Below are positions 25,801-47,254 of a stretch of DNA of 64,000 nt, in pieces (the first letter of the stretch is position 1; the number at the start of each line of letters is the position of its first letter). The stretch covers positions 10,674,001-10,738,000 of the forward strand of contig NC_051106.1 of the NCBI RefSeq assembly GCF_901709675.1, read 5' to 3'. This DNA comes from Syngnathus acus (taxonomy: Eukaryota; Chordata; Actinopteri; Syngnathiformes; Syngnathidae). The notes under the pieces were generated by a model. It did no database searches, was not told the DNA's origin, and saw only the letters and a program-made list of their open reading frames with translations. The translations under genes and the position numbers were made by a program.

Positions 25801-28800
25801 TAAATCAGCCATAATAGCATCTCCTTGTTTGCAAAATGGCTGCCACACGCTGGCAATTCAGATAAGAGCTCCTACTGCTGTATTGGAAGAACAAGAAAGG
25901 AAGAGGCGGCATTTGTTGAAAAGGCAACATGCGCAACGCACTCGTTACTTGACTTGACATAAGATGTTGACTCCAAACAGGGACATCCTGGCTGCGCCAC
26001 TCAAACTCCCGCAAGGCATTTCAATGGCAAACGGAGAAGAGGAGCTGGAGATCATCTCTGCTATGGGTGCAGGTATGCAGGTTCCATCCATACACTTGGG
26101 GGAGATAGAGAGAGAGAGAGATCGACTTGGGATTGAATCACGTCAACAGATCAGCTAACACTTTCTTCTTCAAATATATGAGATTTCTTTCTTCTTCTAC
26201 AGGAAGTAGCCAAAACAGGTCAAATCCTCTTTCCCCGTCTGACTAAAAGAACGGTAGCTTAAGAAGACAAAGCATTTCCTAATCTGACAATCAGCAATAT
26301 CACCTTTGCGTCTTCTATTTGGGGGATGATTAGTATGCGGTATTGCAATGATACAAACAGCCTAGCTATGACACTTTGCCATTCTATGGATTGCAGACTT
26401 TTGGACATCAGCTATGAACCAGAAGACAACAAAGCAGAATCTTCTGGATCCCAACACGGTTCATTTGTATATCAACCCCATCGCTCTGGCAGAGACACCA
26501 AAAGCAAGCAGCCAAAAGAAATACTGATCAACAACCCCGAAAAAACATCATCTCCTACTTGCTCATGGAGAATCCAATCAGAAGGAAAAGACAGAAGTCA
26601 CGAGTCAGGTAAGACCACCTCAAAGCAGGACACCAAATTCAGCGTGCCCCCTCCCAGGCCCCCCAGTCTGGGACCATCGGGCTCCGGGACGGGCCTGCTC
26701 TTCTCCACGGACAAAAGCTCGTTTGCAGCTGAAAGGCTGGGGCCGGGGGACAAAGAAGACAGGAAGACAGCGCTGACATCACCTCCTCCATCGAGACCTC
26801 CCGTGCCCTCCCTGCGTCCTGCTCCTCTGCGCCGCGCTTCCTCCGGGAATAGTACGGACGCTGGCGACAAGGGCCGAAAAGGACGACGAGAGGAAGAGAA
26901 AACGTGCGCCGTGGCCCAGGGCGGAGAACTGTCAAACACGCCAGGTGGAGAAAGCCAGGACAAAGAAGAGGACAAACGGGACATTTTAGCCAAGAGACCC
27001 GCTCGACCCGTACCTCAGCCAAGGAAGAAAGCGCCCTCGCCTGACAATAGTGCCGCAAAAAGTAGGCCCCCCTCCCCGTCGCAGAGGCCTGAACGTGTCA
27101 CTGTACTCTCCTCAAGGGGGGCGCCGTGCTCGGAGCAGATGCGATGTCCTGCTCTAACAGCAGCACTGAAGAAAAGAGGAGGAGGAGGAGTGAGGAGGAG
27201 GAGGAGGGGAGGCAAACCAGGAGCAAGATCAAAACCATAAGTAGGTCAAGTCCAAAAGAGCATGTGTACCAGTTGTGAACTTTTGAAAATGACCTGCAAA
27301 GCTGAGAAATGATTTGCACATGGATTGTTCCCTTGTTGACATGACAGACACATTGGAAAGGTTGCAAATGAGTGCATGGGCTAACTTTGGCGTACCCCCT
27401 TTTTTTTAGTAAGCTGTCCGAAAATGGTGGCAGCAAAATGACGCGGAAACCGACCACCGTCATGTTGGGCAAAGCTCGTTCCCGCCTGTCTACTGTTATT
27501 ACCGCCTCATCAGTCACGACCGTCGCCCTTCTCGCGACGCTCGTGGAGCTGGCTCGAGACCCGCTCAGCTATTTTGGCAACCGGGTAAATGCTCCAGCTT
27601 CCAATGGAATGACATTGGCCCAACTTAAACGAGTTGCCGTTTGAAAGGTGAAAGACCACCGGCGTTCACCCTCGAGACCATGTCCAAGCACTCCACCTCC
27701 ACTGAGCTCTTGCAAGAGATCAGGCAGATGATGACTCAGTTGAAGAGTTACCTGCTGCAAAGTACCGAACTGCAGGCCATGATGGAGCCGCAGCACCAAT
27801 CTTCACAGACAAACTGGTATGCCATATGTGGGTGGTAGTGGCGGCTTTTTTCTTTTCTTTTCTTTTCTTTTTTCCATATGAAGAAGGCTGATTTGTGACC
27901 CCGCAGAGAGCATCGTGGAAGCGGCTCTATGTAAGAGTGTACTGAAGCCACTGAGGGAGCCCGTTTACGGCAGTCTGAAGAAGCTGCACACCGACAATGG
28001 CAGTCTTAAGCAGCTGGCACACAACCAGGCACGGCAACATACGAGTAACATAAGTGACACGCTCTGCCGCCGCCGCTAAGGTCGTCCGTGCAATTGTGCC
28101 TGTATCAGTCTGCAGTTCTGGGCAGTACCACCACAGCTTTGGGAGTCACCACTGCCGTCCCAGAGGCCCCGGCGATGGAGAAGATTAGCGTCAAACTCAG
28201 TAATCTGCATCTTGAATACTCTCCTCCAAAGAAGATCGAGTTACTGCTGAAGGCCTGTAAAATCATCTATGACTCCATGTCTGTCAGCTCTCCAGGTAAG
28301 GGCTTCCAAATGTACTTACACATTCTTATCAGTCAGTATACATGGAATTGTCTGACGGAATACAAAGAAGCTGCTTCTTTTCTTTGTTGAGCCTATGATT
28401 CCATGCCTTCCTTATTTTGCTGCTGGAGTATTCTTTGAGTATCAAGGTAGTGCAGGTATCATATTGCACTAGCAGGAAATAAAGGAACGTGCTGACCGCA
28501 CCGCATGATTTGACAGGGCGGGCCCACGGAGCTGATGACTTCCTGCCTGTAATGATCTATGTCCTGGCTAGATCTAATCTGTCCGATTTAGTGCTGGACG
28601 TGGAATACATGATGGAGTTGATGGACCCCACGCTAACAATAGGAGAAGGTGCAGCATCTCTTCTCTTTCACAAACGATTGGCTGGCTCCCTCCCTCCGTG
28701 ACCCCCCCTTGATCCTTTCTACGTGTTTATTCCTAGGCTCCTATTATTTGACCACCACGTACGGCGCTCTGGAGCACATTAAGACTTTTGACCAGCACAA

Positions 28801-29695
28801 GTCAGCACCGCGTCAGTTGAGTCGGGAGATTCAGGACTCCATCCAGCGCTGGGAGAGACGACGCACACTCAACCAGGAATGTTTGGAGCAAAGATGTGTT
28901 CAGGTATACTTGCTCTTCCATTCTCAAGCACCAGTTTAGGCCAGTTGATACCCTGCCTGCCAGCCAGCCAGCCAGCCTGCCTGCCTGAACCTGCCTCTCT
29001 CTCTCCCAACTGCGACATGTGAGAGAGAGAATAGTAGGTGACGTTGCTCCGCGCTTCTGTTGGTTGTTTAGAGGCCCGAGCTTGCAGACTCAAACTTCTC
29101 AGCTCGAGTCAAACGCTTCGCGATTCAAACAGATGAACATCAGCGTCTCGCCGATTGGACAGAGCAGCTTGAAAAGACTCTTTCCAAATGTTGTCTACTT
29201 TGTGGCTGTTGTGCAGGAATTCTTGACAGTGTGCTGTCCTGACATTGGAAGTAACCCCAAAACGTTTGGCATCCTTCCCACCAGCACAATCCAAGAGCTG
29301 ACTGAACAATGTGACGCACGTTTCGATCGAGGTAGATACAATAAAACGTGGAGCAGCGTCTTCATGTGCGCGCCCGCATTTGACTACGCTCCAGTGTCAT
29401 GGTGTGACGGCTGGGCTAAATCCTTCCAGATTCCCACATGCTCAGCATCTACGCGGACGGGCTTCGTCGGCCCCTGGCACCTACCGACTTGGCACTGAGT
29501 GTGAAGAACAAATGTCAACCAGGAGCATATTGCTTCCTCTATCACCCCGCGGACTATCCATCGCCAGTCCAGCAGGCCTCCTGGGTCGGGCGCGCCTGCC
29601 CCGCCGTCCCGCCTCCGAGACCACCGCAAAGCGCGCTCCAAAACATTTCCGACACTGAAAATTCAGAAGAAGAGGCTTGTCTGATTAGCTGGTGA
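22839..29695 (+). CDS. rin3: Ras and Rab interactor, RIN3-like
   Basis: Fifteen exons inferred: 22839-22873, 24501-24957, 25439-25550, 25627-25699, 25981-26072, 26203-26218, 26397-27244, 27410-27584, 27648-27816, 27907-28044, 28116-28295, 28517-28648, 28737-28903, 29217-29331 and 29430-29695. Domains in order: Ala/Pro-rich start, SH2 (SLIDLLWGATSVWL to LKLPQGI), long Pro-rich linker (RPARPVPQPRKK), RIN homology, VPS9 (ADDFLPVMIYVLA, EYMMELMDP, YYLTTTYGALEHI) and Ras-association domain (SIYADGLRRPLAP). RIN proteins are exchange factors for Rab5-type GTPases on early endosomes (family knowledge). FYCVSRD and the human 14q neighbours favour RIN3. Oddities: Gln replaces the SH2 FLVR Arg. Exon 26397-27244 changes frame at a G6 run near 27115, and exon 27648-27816 has two compensating shifts. 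Splice limits around 27600-27910 are uncertain. Confidence 0.8.
23561..23884 (+). mobile_element. tRNA-derived SINE, near full length
   Basis: Starts with a tRNA-like head: A box TGGCCTAGTGG at 23569-23579 and B box GGTTCAAACCC at 23612-23622. The body (ACTATAAAAATGGGACCCAT, GCTTGGCACTCAGCATTAAG) is one I know as a widespread fish SINE, and it ends in TTTAATCTTTTTAATCTTT. It sits in intron 1 of rin3, in the same orientation. It is not a tRNA gene. Confidence 0.85.
25020..25161. repeat. (GGAA)n microsatellite
   Basis: About 140 bases of GGAA units with two breaks, in the rin3 intron before the FLVR-containing exon. The minus-strand Phe-Leu-Pro-Ser open frames here are artefacts of the repeat. 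Confidence 0.95.
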
Positions 29696-30407
29696 TTGCT
29701 TCAATAGCAGCTACTGTTGGTGGTGAAAGATGGAAAATTTGGTTCCACCTGCTGCCTGGAAGAAATTTGTCTGTCATGATCCATTCCCGCCGCTCTTTTA
29801 GGAATAACATAAGCTATGGATGAGTCTTCATTTTCAATTCGCTACGGTTTGGCGATTGCAGACAAAAGGCCCTCGAAAGGGAAAGCCGTGCGGAAATTTG
29901 GCGCCGCCGTATCGTGCGTGGCTCATTATTCAAGTCCGTGGCCAAGCAAGCATTCCAAACGACAAAAGTTCCTGAAAAGCAAATGATTTGGTCAAAGATG
30001 GACGTTTGTCTTGAGTCAGCCAGCCCCCTGTCCGTGCAATGCTCAAAGATAGGAGTAGTCGTCTGTGAGAAATGATCGAGAGATGGGGTCCGGAACTCCT
30101 TTTTGTAAAAGCTGCAATGCAAGCTTATTGGTTTTGTCCACGTCGTTGATGTTTCATCCGGCTGACACTGCATTTGGGGGATCATCTCCAAAGACAATAA
30201 ACATTGAAAAAAAGGAGAACAATTCACTTTTGGAGATTTCAATGTCAGATGAGATTCTCAACAATAATAAGAGACTGATTGAGATTGTGACACAAGTACA
30301 GATTTGCAGTCTATCATCTATCCATCACTGCATGGCCCCCCAGGCTTAGGGTTTGGGGGGCTTGCTTCTCGGCTCCAGTGCCATCCTGCGCCCAAGCCAG
30401 GTAAATG
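29696..30407. other. shared 3' region of convergent rin3 and tedc1
   Basis: No coding sequence. It contains the rin3 3' UTR (plus) and probably the overlapping 3' UTR of tedc1 (minus). Confidence 0.6.
30196..30201 (+). terminator. candidate poly(A) signal of rin3
   Basis: AATAAA 500 bases after the rin3 stop codon; the first perfect signal downstream. The tedc1 stop codon lies only 200 bases further on the other strand. Confidence 0.45.
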
Positions 30408-32793
30408 TCATTTGGAATGTAAAGAAGTTGGTTGAAAAAAATGTTTCCCGGCGGAATCAAACACCAGTTGGTCCAATGTGCCAATCATGTCCTGGAGCTG
30501 CATCCTTTTGGCCAATCTCTGCGCGTTCCTCCCCTCCAGCAGCTTTCTCTCCGTTTGAGTAAGCAGTCCTATGACCTGACTCGCTTGAAGCTCGTCTGCT
30601 TGCTCAACTGGACCGTGAAAACTTGTGACTCTTTTACCAGCCTGGAATCTGCTTCGGTACGCTCGGGAGACGCAAAACACTGGCGGCAAAGACTCGAGAG
30701 AAGGCACAGCGTGAGCCAAAGTGTCCGTGCTACTCTGAAGTCTCCCACTTGGGTCCTTAACGTCCCCTGTCTCCGGCCTCTGTACTTCCTGTTGGGCGGG
30801 ATAAAGTACAGCAAAGTCGAACAAAGTGCTACATTGAAAAATGGGAATTTGTCTCGTAATTTGATGGCTTTTGTATCTTCCATTTGTATCAATTGTGTCC
30901 ATTTCAAAATAAGGTGGCAGGGGTTAATGTCGCGTGTTACGTATATGGTATGACAACGCGTGTGTCATCGAGCACCTGCACTGTTTTCAGTTTCAGCAGC
31001 ACGTGGTCCAGTTTTTCCACAGCCCGCCGTTGTCCAGGGTGGGACGCAGCCGCTGCTGCCCTCGTGTGTGAAGGCATCTCAGTGGCGCTGCCGGCGTCTT
31101 GCTCGTGTGTAAGTCCTGACGCTTCCTACATGTACACACACACACACACACACGCTTTGTCTATTCCCATCAGGGCTCCAGTCAATCCAACTCACCATCC
31201 AGGTCCAGAAAACATTCTCCACCTGCTTCCACTTTAGGTACAACTCAAGGAGGTCACAAAGTTCCTGCACACCAGTGCACGTCTAGAAACACAAACAATG
31301 ACATGGCCTATGTACGATTGGGTTGACTACAAGCTCTGTTTAGGAGTAGCTAACACGTTAAAGAATGAACATGATGTTGCACTCCAAGTTGTAATTCATG
31401 CATTGCACACACCTCACGCAGCACAGCACAGCTTTGACCCGGGGAAGATGACCGAGAAGGTTGGCTAGCAGACAAAACCTGAAAGATATGAAAACATGAG
31501 ATCATCTATCGCTTGGAGAGAGTCTGCGCATTTGAATTGACGTTCCAATGATTGCAGCGTCTCAAGTAAACGACTTCCAATTGTGTGTGGCACCGCGGGT
31601 CATTATTCTTGTTTGTAGAAGTGCAATCCTCACAGCATGTAACAAGGAGGCTCGCTCATCCTGCATGGACATCAGCATGCGCCCCTGGTGTCTCAGGCTA
31701 CCAGTGAGCCACTCAAGTCTTCTCACTGAGTTGCACTCGACCAGGGGCTCCTGAGGGAGCTCGACTTTCATCTAGAAACCCAAAAAACAAGAGCTCATAT
31801 TAACGACGTGTAACCAAGTGAATGCATGGGCCATTCAAATTGGAATTGGATAGCTTTGAAGCCTGAAAGGTGGCAAGGTTCAAGGGGGCCTCATCATTTT
31901 GCAGGCCGCTGCCTACTTGTGGTTCAAACTCATGGTGAATTTCATTCAGTAAAGCTTCACGTGTTTGTCAATGACTGAATGGCATGCGCAAATGACGACT
32001 GACTGTACAAGTATGGGAGGGACAAGCGTCTTGTCCAGCTGTTGCACTCGCTGGCTCAAACGCTTCTCCAGCATTCCAGCGGCAAGCAGCCAGCCGAGGG
32101 CCACGAGAAGTTCCCGGCTGGAGACTCCTCGCGCCTCGCCGGCTCCATACACCCAGCCGGCGTAGTAACCACTCCTCCACAGCCCTGTGCTCACCAGCAT
32201 CTTGCACTCGGGGGTGACTACATAGTACAGACGGAGGAAGGAAAACCTTCATCAGCGACATTCTGATTGCGGGAGAAGGTTAGTCCTGTTTCTTCCACTT
32301 GATTGTGAGACTTGATTCCCAACACGAAGGGAAATCCTGCAACTCACCATTTTTCAACTGTGTGCAGCCAGCCATGGACAGAGTACTTGTCTGCAGGATA
32401 TTGGCTAGGAGCTGCCAGATTTGATCCTCCTGGGAAACAAAGAGAGCCAAATGCATGGACTATGTGATGCCAAGGAATAACACTGCTCGCTCGCTCGCAT
32501 AGATGCATGCACTATGTCATACCAAAGAATAACACTGCTCGCCTGCTAGTGTAATGCTAATGCTAAACAGGTCTTCTGTTGTGGTGCTTTGGAAAACAGG
32601 CGGGTTATGGCTCTCGTGGGACAAGTGTTCTTCTTCGGTGTGGTGTCCACTTACTTACCACATTGACTTCGCCGAACTTTGCCCGTCTAAAAGTCTCCGG
32701 CGAAGGGACATATTGGAGTCCTGTGGCCGTCAATAAATGACACAAAATTCCAATCACCCCCTTCACCTCCACACTCGCTTTATGACGCCGCAT
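30408..32793 (-). CDS. tedc1: tubulin epsilon and delta complex protein 1
   Basis: Eight minus-strand coding exons: 32659-32793, 32348-32429, 32009-32217, 31634-31771, 31413-31478, 31196-31282, 30976-31125 and 30408-30788. All phases match and give 415 aa, against about 424 in human. Diagnostic segments are SPETFRRAKFGEVNV, SSRELLVALGWLLAAGM, RLEWLTGSLRHQGRML and VENVFWTWM, which line up with human TEDC1 (C14orf80). TEDC1 works with TEDC2, delta- and epsilon-tubulin to stabilise centriolar triplet microtubules (family knowledge). An in-frame upstream ATG at 32866-32868 would add 25 residues; the inner ATG was preferred because the added segment lacks family similarity. The donor after exon 32009-32217 (GTACAG) is weak. 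Exon 30976-31125 is entered through a (TG)n tract. It lies 456 bases upstream of, and in the same orientation as, the dnal1 stop. Confidence 0.9.
32456..32543. repeat. imperfect ~45-bp direct duplication
   Basis: Two adjacent copies of a segment with ACTATGT, CCAA and GAATAACACTGCTCGC in tedc1 intron 1. Confidence 0.6.
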
Positions 32794-33143
32794 TGCAACA
32801 CAGAGCCAATCATTTGATACATTCCACCGATGCTTAGCGCATTGCGACGCAAAAGACCATGTTGTCAAGTTGTCGACGGTGTGTTGTCACTTCCTCCTCT
32901 TTTCAAATGTTTGTCTAGATGGGCGTTGTAAAGAGCATTACTGCCACCTGGCGGACGTGAGTATGACACGCGCTTTCGCCACGACATTTGGTTCTTCTTA
33001 CAAAAGAGCGACTCAATCGCAATAATAACAGATAGAGTTGTGCTCAAATATTGACGCACCCTGGCTGGTGCACAATCTGTAACTTTAGTCAATTCTGTAG
33101 GGGAAAAATGAATACAAATGCTGTCGTGATCAAGCAAAACACA

Positions 33144-33149
33144 TTTATT
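33144..33149 (-). terminator. candidate poly(A) signal of dnal1
   Basis: TTTATT on the plus strand (AATAAA on minus), 100 bases past the dnal1 stop codon. The short 3' UTR would end before the tedc1 start region. Confidence 0.55.
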
Positions 33150-33248
33150 TTGAACTGAGTGGGATCGAAATCAAATGAAGGTATTTCATAGAGAAGAATC
33201 TAGAAGAAGGTCAACTAACAATGAGAAGTTTTGTACTTTTGCAGCTTA

Positions 33249-34895
<1,647 letters not shown>

Positions 34896-34911
34896 TTTGA
34901 TAGGATACTTC

Positions 34912-34956
34912 GGTTGCTATGATACGAGCAGTAAACCAACGGACTGCGCCTGCGCA
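34912..34956. promoter_or_regulatory. X-box-like and NRF1-like sites
   Basis: GGTTGCTATGATAC (34912-34925) resembles an RFX X-box with one good half site. TGCGCCTGCGCA (34945-34956) fits the palindromic NRF1 consensus. Both lie 17-60 bases upstream of the dnal1 start codon, in the position expected for a ciliary gene controlled by RFX factors. Binding is inferred from motif only. Confidence 0.45.
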
Positions 34957-35617
34957 GTATCGCCGACACGCAAGAGTTTGGACTGCATACCTACCACCTA
35001 CCTACCAGGCACAAAATGGGCTTCCTATTTGACGACAGAGTTGCATGTGCAACGCGGCATATTTAGGTACGGCCTAAGGTCTTATGAAGCAGAACAACAA
35101 ACAATTGATCAGAATAGCCATCTTTGTTGTTTACATTCGCTCGCATTTTTCCCACATGTTACAGACATGGTACATATTAGGACACTTTGAACTGTTTTAA
35201 CATGTTTGAACATTTGCGTAAAAATGTCTCCTTTACTATATATTGACATTGTCAAGACTAATACAAGGAATTTGACATTATTATTTCAATTCCACACCCA
35301 TATTTGCTTGATAAGAATTAATTAAATATATGTTACTTGTTTTGAATCGCTGTTCCCCTGCGTCTCCATTATTATGCGCTTGTTGGTAATTAGTAGGAGG
35401 AAAAGTTTGGTTATAGAACTTGAATGAGATTTTATTATTGGGCGAAATGCCTGCAAATTACTGGGCATGTCGCTTCGTGTGGGGGGAAAAAACCTTGGGG
35501 TCGGTAATCTGTGTTTTTTTTTTTAATTAAGAATACAATTAGAGCAATTTGAAACCTATTATGTCCACAGGCGCGCGTCCATGCTCACGCGCCAGCCAGC
35601 ACGCGCCAGCCAGTTCA

Positions 35618-35752
35618 CGCAGGCAGGCAGGCAGGCAGGCAAGACAGGCAGGCAGGCAGGCAAGACAGGCAGGCAAGACAGGCAGGCAGGCAGCCACGCA
35701 GGCAAGGCAGGCAGGCAAGGCAGGCAGGCAGGCAAGGCAGGCAAGGCAGGCA

Positions 35753-35791
<39 letters not shown>
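35618..35791. repeat. (CAGG)n/(CAAGG) array upstream of gphn
   Basis: About 170 bases of CAGG units with AAGACAGG, CCACG and AAGG interruptions. It ends 95 bases before the gphn start codon and so is probably in the 5' UTR or core promoter. Confidence 0.92.
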
Positions 35792-35794
<3 letters not shown>

Positions 35795-35885
35795 AGTCAG
35801 TCGTCCTCCAGAGGTGCAGCGGCAGCTAACGCTCCACACCACTGCTTCTATATGTGCTGTCACAGTGCAGACAGCGGTTGTAAAC

Positions 35886-44248
<8,363 letters not shown>

Positions 44249-44896
44249 TGCAGGTGCCTTCTCTGCTTTGAACACGGGGGGGGGGGGGGCGGGCGGGCGC
44301 TCACTCTTTCCGCTTGAAAACGTATCAACCGAGATATTTTTCTCCCCAGATTTCAGTCACTCATGACAAATACATTGACGGTGCTGGAACTTCCTGCCTG
44401 CACAGGAGGGGGGAAAAAAAAAAAAAAGAAAAAAAATGGGCGGGGGCATCTATTAGCTGTGATGTCATATGCAACAGCCAATTGGAGCCAGCAGAGGCTG
44501 AATCCTCATTGGTCTGCATTGTGAAGATATTAAGAAAAAGAAATGTGAAGAAATATATAAAAATGAGATTTATTCTGTAATATTCTACGATTCTCCTGAT
44601 TATAATGATTATTAATATCTGTACTTTATATTATTCTGGTTCTGATGGACTATCATCATCATTCTAGTAGTAATCACATTGTTGTCTCTGGATTTCATTT
44701 GCTTTGTGCGTTGAGCACTTTTTCTGACTAGTTATAGAATGAGTCCTTCCTCTGCTTCTGCCACAAGCCATTTTGTCCCTTTCATTCTTGCTCTTTTGTA
44801 CAAAGCCAATGATTGATTGAAACCCCTTGCGCAGCCAAAAGAAACGTTGACTGTGGCTTCTCTCCCGTACGCAAGAGTGATGAAGTCAGTCCTTCA

Positions 44897-44902
44897 AATA
44901 AA
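44897..44902 (+). terminator. candidate poly(A) signal of gphn
   Basis: AATAAA 650 bases after the gphn stop codon. A further AATAAA lies near 47021-47026, so longer 3' ends are possible. Confidence 0.45.
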
Positions 44903-45139
44903 GGTGCACATGACGTGACCCGATGAAACTGGTGAACCTGTACGTTGGGCTGCTTTTGTCCACGATAGTGACTTCTCATCCTTGCGTTTCGAGTCGCTAT
45001 ATCTCTTTTTTCTTCTCTCTCGCGCTCTCGTAGAGCAGAGCCTGCAAATGGATGGCAGATAATTATGAGCTGTTGTAAAATGTTGCTGCTCCGTTAGGGC
45101 GATGCAGGTTAGACAGTAGGAGAGCACTTTTGCTTTGAT

Positions 45140-45388
45140 TCAGCCCTGCTCATTCGTGTCACTTGGCAGCATCTTCTTCACTTTGTAGAGGTCAAATGCT
45201 AGGAAAGTCATGAGGACTTGTGATGCAAGCATAAAAGTTCCAAAATAGTACATAGATGGGCTCATTGGATCTATTTTTCTTGGACTTTTTTCAAATTTGT
45301 GGGATTTGGTGCCTTGATCAAGGACAATGCTCAGGAAGCAGACGACAACAACAAAAAAGGATTCCGAGGAATTGGAACCCAACGGCAA
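45140..45388 (-). CDS. possible small membrane protein or terminal exon
   Basis: A minus-strand frame of about 80 codons with two hydrophobic segments (FFVVVVCFLSIVL and MYYFGTFMLASQVLMTFLAF), a basic linker between them and a polar C-terminus. There is no ATG at its beginning; the first ATG precedes only the second segment. It could be a last exon whose upstream exons were not found, or a chance frame. I do not recognise a family. Confidence 0.2.
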   Translation of the reverse strand: MPLGSNSSESFFVVVVCFLSIVLDQGTKSHKFEKSPRKIDPMSPSMYYFGTFMLASQVLMTFLAFDLYKVKKMLPSDTNEQG

Positions 45389-47254
45389 AGTCTTATCATC
45401 TCCGTTCAGTTCTATCTTGTCGCAGCCGGGTCGGACCTTTTCATCGATTCGGTCGACAACTTTTCAACATTCGCTTTGTGCAGAAATTGCCTTCTCCATT
45501 TCAGGATTTCCCCACCTCGAAGGCAACCGCTTCCAAACATCTCACAAAGTGAATGCTGAAATCATGCCGGCAAACGTCAACCTGTTTTCTTGAACAGAGA
45601 GCCGTGACGACATCGAAATACATTTGAATTGTCCTGCCCGATGCTATCTGTCAATGACAGCTCAGCAAAAATAGATTGAAAGAAAATGAAACGGAATCAT
45701 TTGCCGCCACGCCCGGCCGGGTTGGGAATGGCTTCTCTTTGTTACATAAAGCTTCTTCCAGTGATTTACCGTCGCATCGTTCGATTGTATTGAAGTCCAA
45801 AATCGGAATCACTGTACTGTATGCAGCCCAACAAATGTGACTAATAATAGTATTTGATCTGTTCTTTCATAAATATTGCACCGATTCAAACGGCATCCCT
45901 TTCTATACAAAGTAGAGTAGTCGACTGCGATTCGAGACGGACCTTGAAGAATTTGCCAAATAAGAGCACCGCAAGCAATCTACCCCACCCAGCCTTCGCT
46001 CCAAAACTTTGGTGATTCTTCTTGTCAGTGTTTATGGGTGCCAAACAAAGGCGTCCGTCCAGAAGGAGTAATGCTGCATTCTCATGGTAGGAGAAAAACA
46101 AGTTGGTTGCACTGATACTATTCATTTGATGAATACACGTAACGTACTACATAGTGACGACGGCGCCAAGTTGACTTGTTGATGTTTTGAACGAAAGGAT
46201 GCTGCTAGTAATTGTTTTTTTTGCTTCACTTGCCCAAAGTTCGAGGATGCAAGTTGTTGGTTCTTTTTAATTGGAAAAAACAAGTTCACGTCACCGTCGT
46301 CATTTGTGACATGAATGCAGCACGAGCGATTGGTGTCTTTGATGAGCATTTCTCCTGACTGACTGACTGACCGACCGACCGACCGACCGACCGACTGACT
46401 GCCCCTTGTTGTCTTTGCTCAACCCCACCCGTATTCCTACCTCCCCTCGGTGAAGCTTACGCTTTGGGCAGGATTTCTTTCGAATATTAATGCTCCATTT
46501 GTCCTTGTGTTTATTTTGATTGTTCTCTATGTAAGGTGATGTTGGGCCATTTCTATTTATACCTGTAGTGTGTGTATCAGAATTGTCTCGATACCTCAGA
46601 TGTATCTTGTTTAAAGTGGGGGTCTCATGCTGCGTTCATGTCTTAGATGGCAAAGTGGAGGAAGGTGAAGTGAATGACATTTTAGCTTGGTCAGCGGTTG
46701 TTCACACATTAGAATAAAAAAGTGTTTTTTCCCCAACTCCTCCATTATGACCTGAACACAGCATAGGAGCTCTTGCGGGCACCTGCCCAAAGAGGTGGGA
46801 ATCAAAGCCTGACGGATTGATTGGCGTAAGAAAAAAGCAGGTCATTACTGCCTTTGTACTGAGAGATTCTTAACACTTGACTGAAATCAGTCTCACATTG
46901 CACACACGATAAAACGATGACCAGCACTTGAAGCAATTACACAGCATTCTACTATTACTGTATAAAATATCATGTCAATTGTTTTTCTGTAATGATATTA
47001 TTGAAACTGGAAATGAATTAATAAAATGAATCCTGATTATTCTATATCCTGTTTTGTTACACCGCCGTTTAGTTTGAAATGTAGTTTGTATTATTTCTCG
47101 AGTGGGTTTTCTTCCCACTTTTTTTTTCATTTGTTCTTTCTTTCATTCATTTGTTCTTTTTCTTTGGGTTCCTTCTTTTTTTGGCTTTCTTCACCCCCCC
47201 TCCTTTTTGTTCAATCCAAATCCGCATAAACATCAAGATGCAAAACTTTCTGAT

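Larger units (their letters stand above)
34896..35885. promoter_or_regulatory. bidirectional dnal1/gphn upstream region
   Basis: Separates the two start codons and holds no coding sequence of its own. The dnal1 side carries an NRF1-like and an X-box-like site (separate entry). The middle is AT-rich, and the gphn side is CpG- and (CAGG)n-rich. The position of transcription starts is not known. Confidence 0.55.

Noticed and set aside
26605-26640. Intron starting at GTAAGA in the long rin3 exon
   Set aside because: The downstream Pro-rich frame continues in phase without a gap and no matching acceptor was found, so the exon is read through.
45886-46349. Two minus-strand ORFs of about 75 codons
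   Set aside because: No domain, no convincing splice partners and ordinary intergenic composition.
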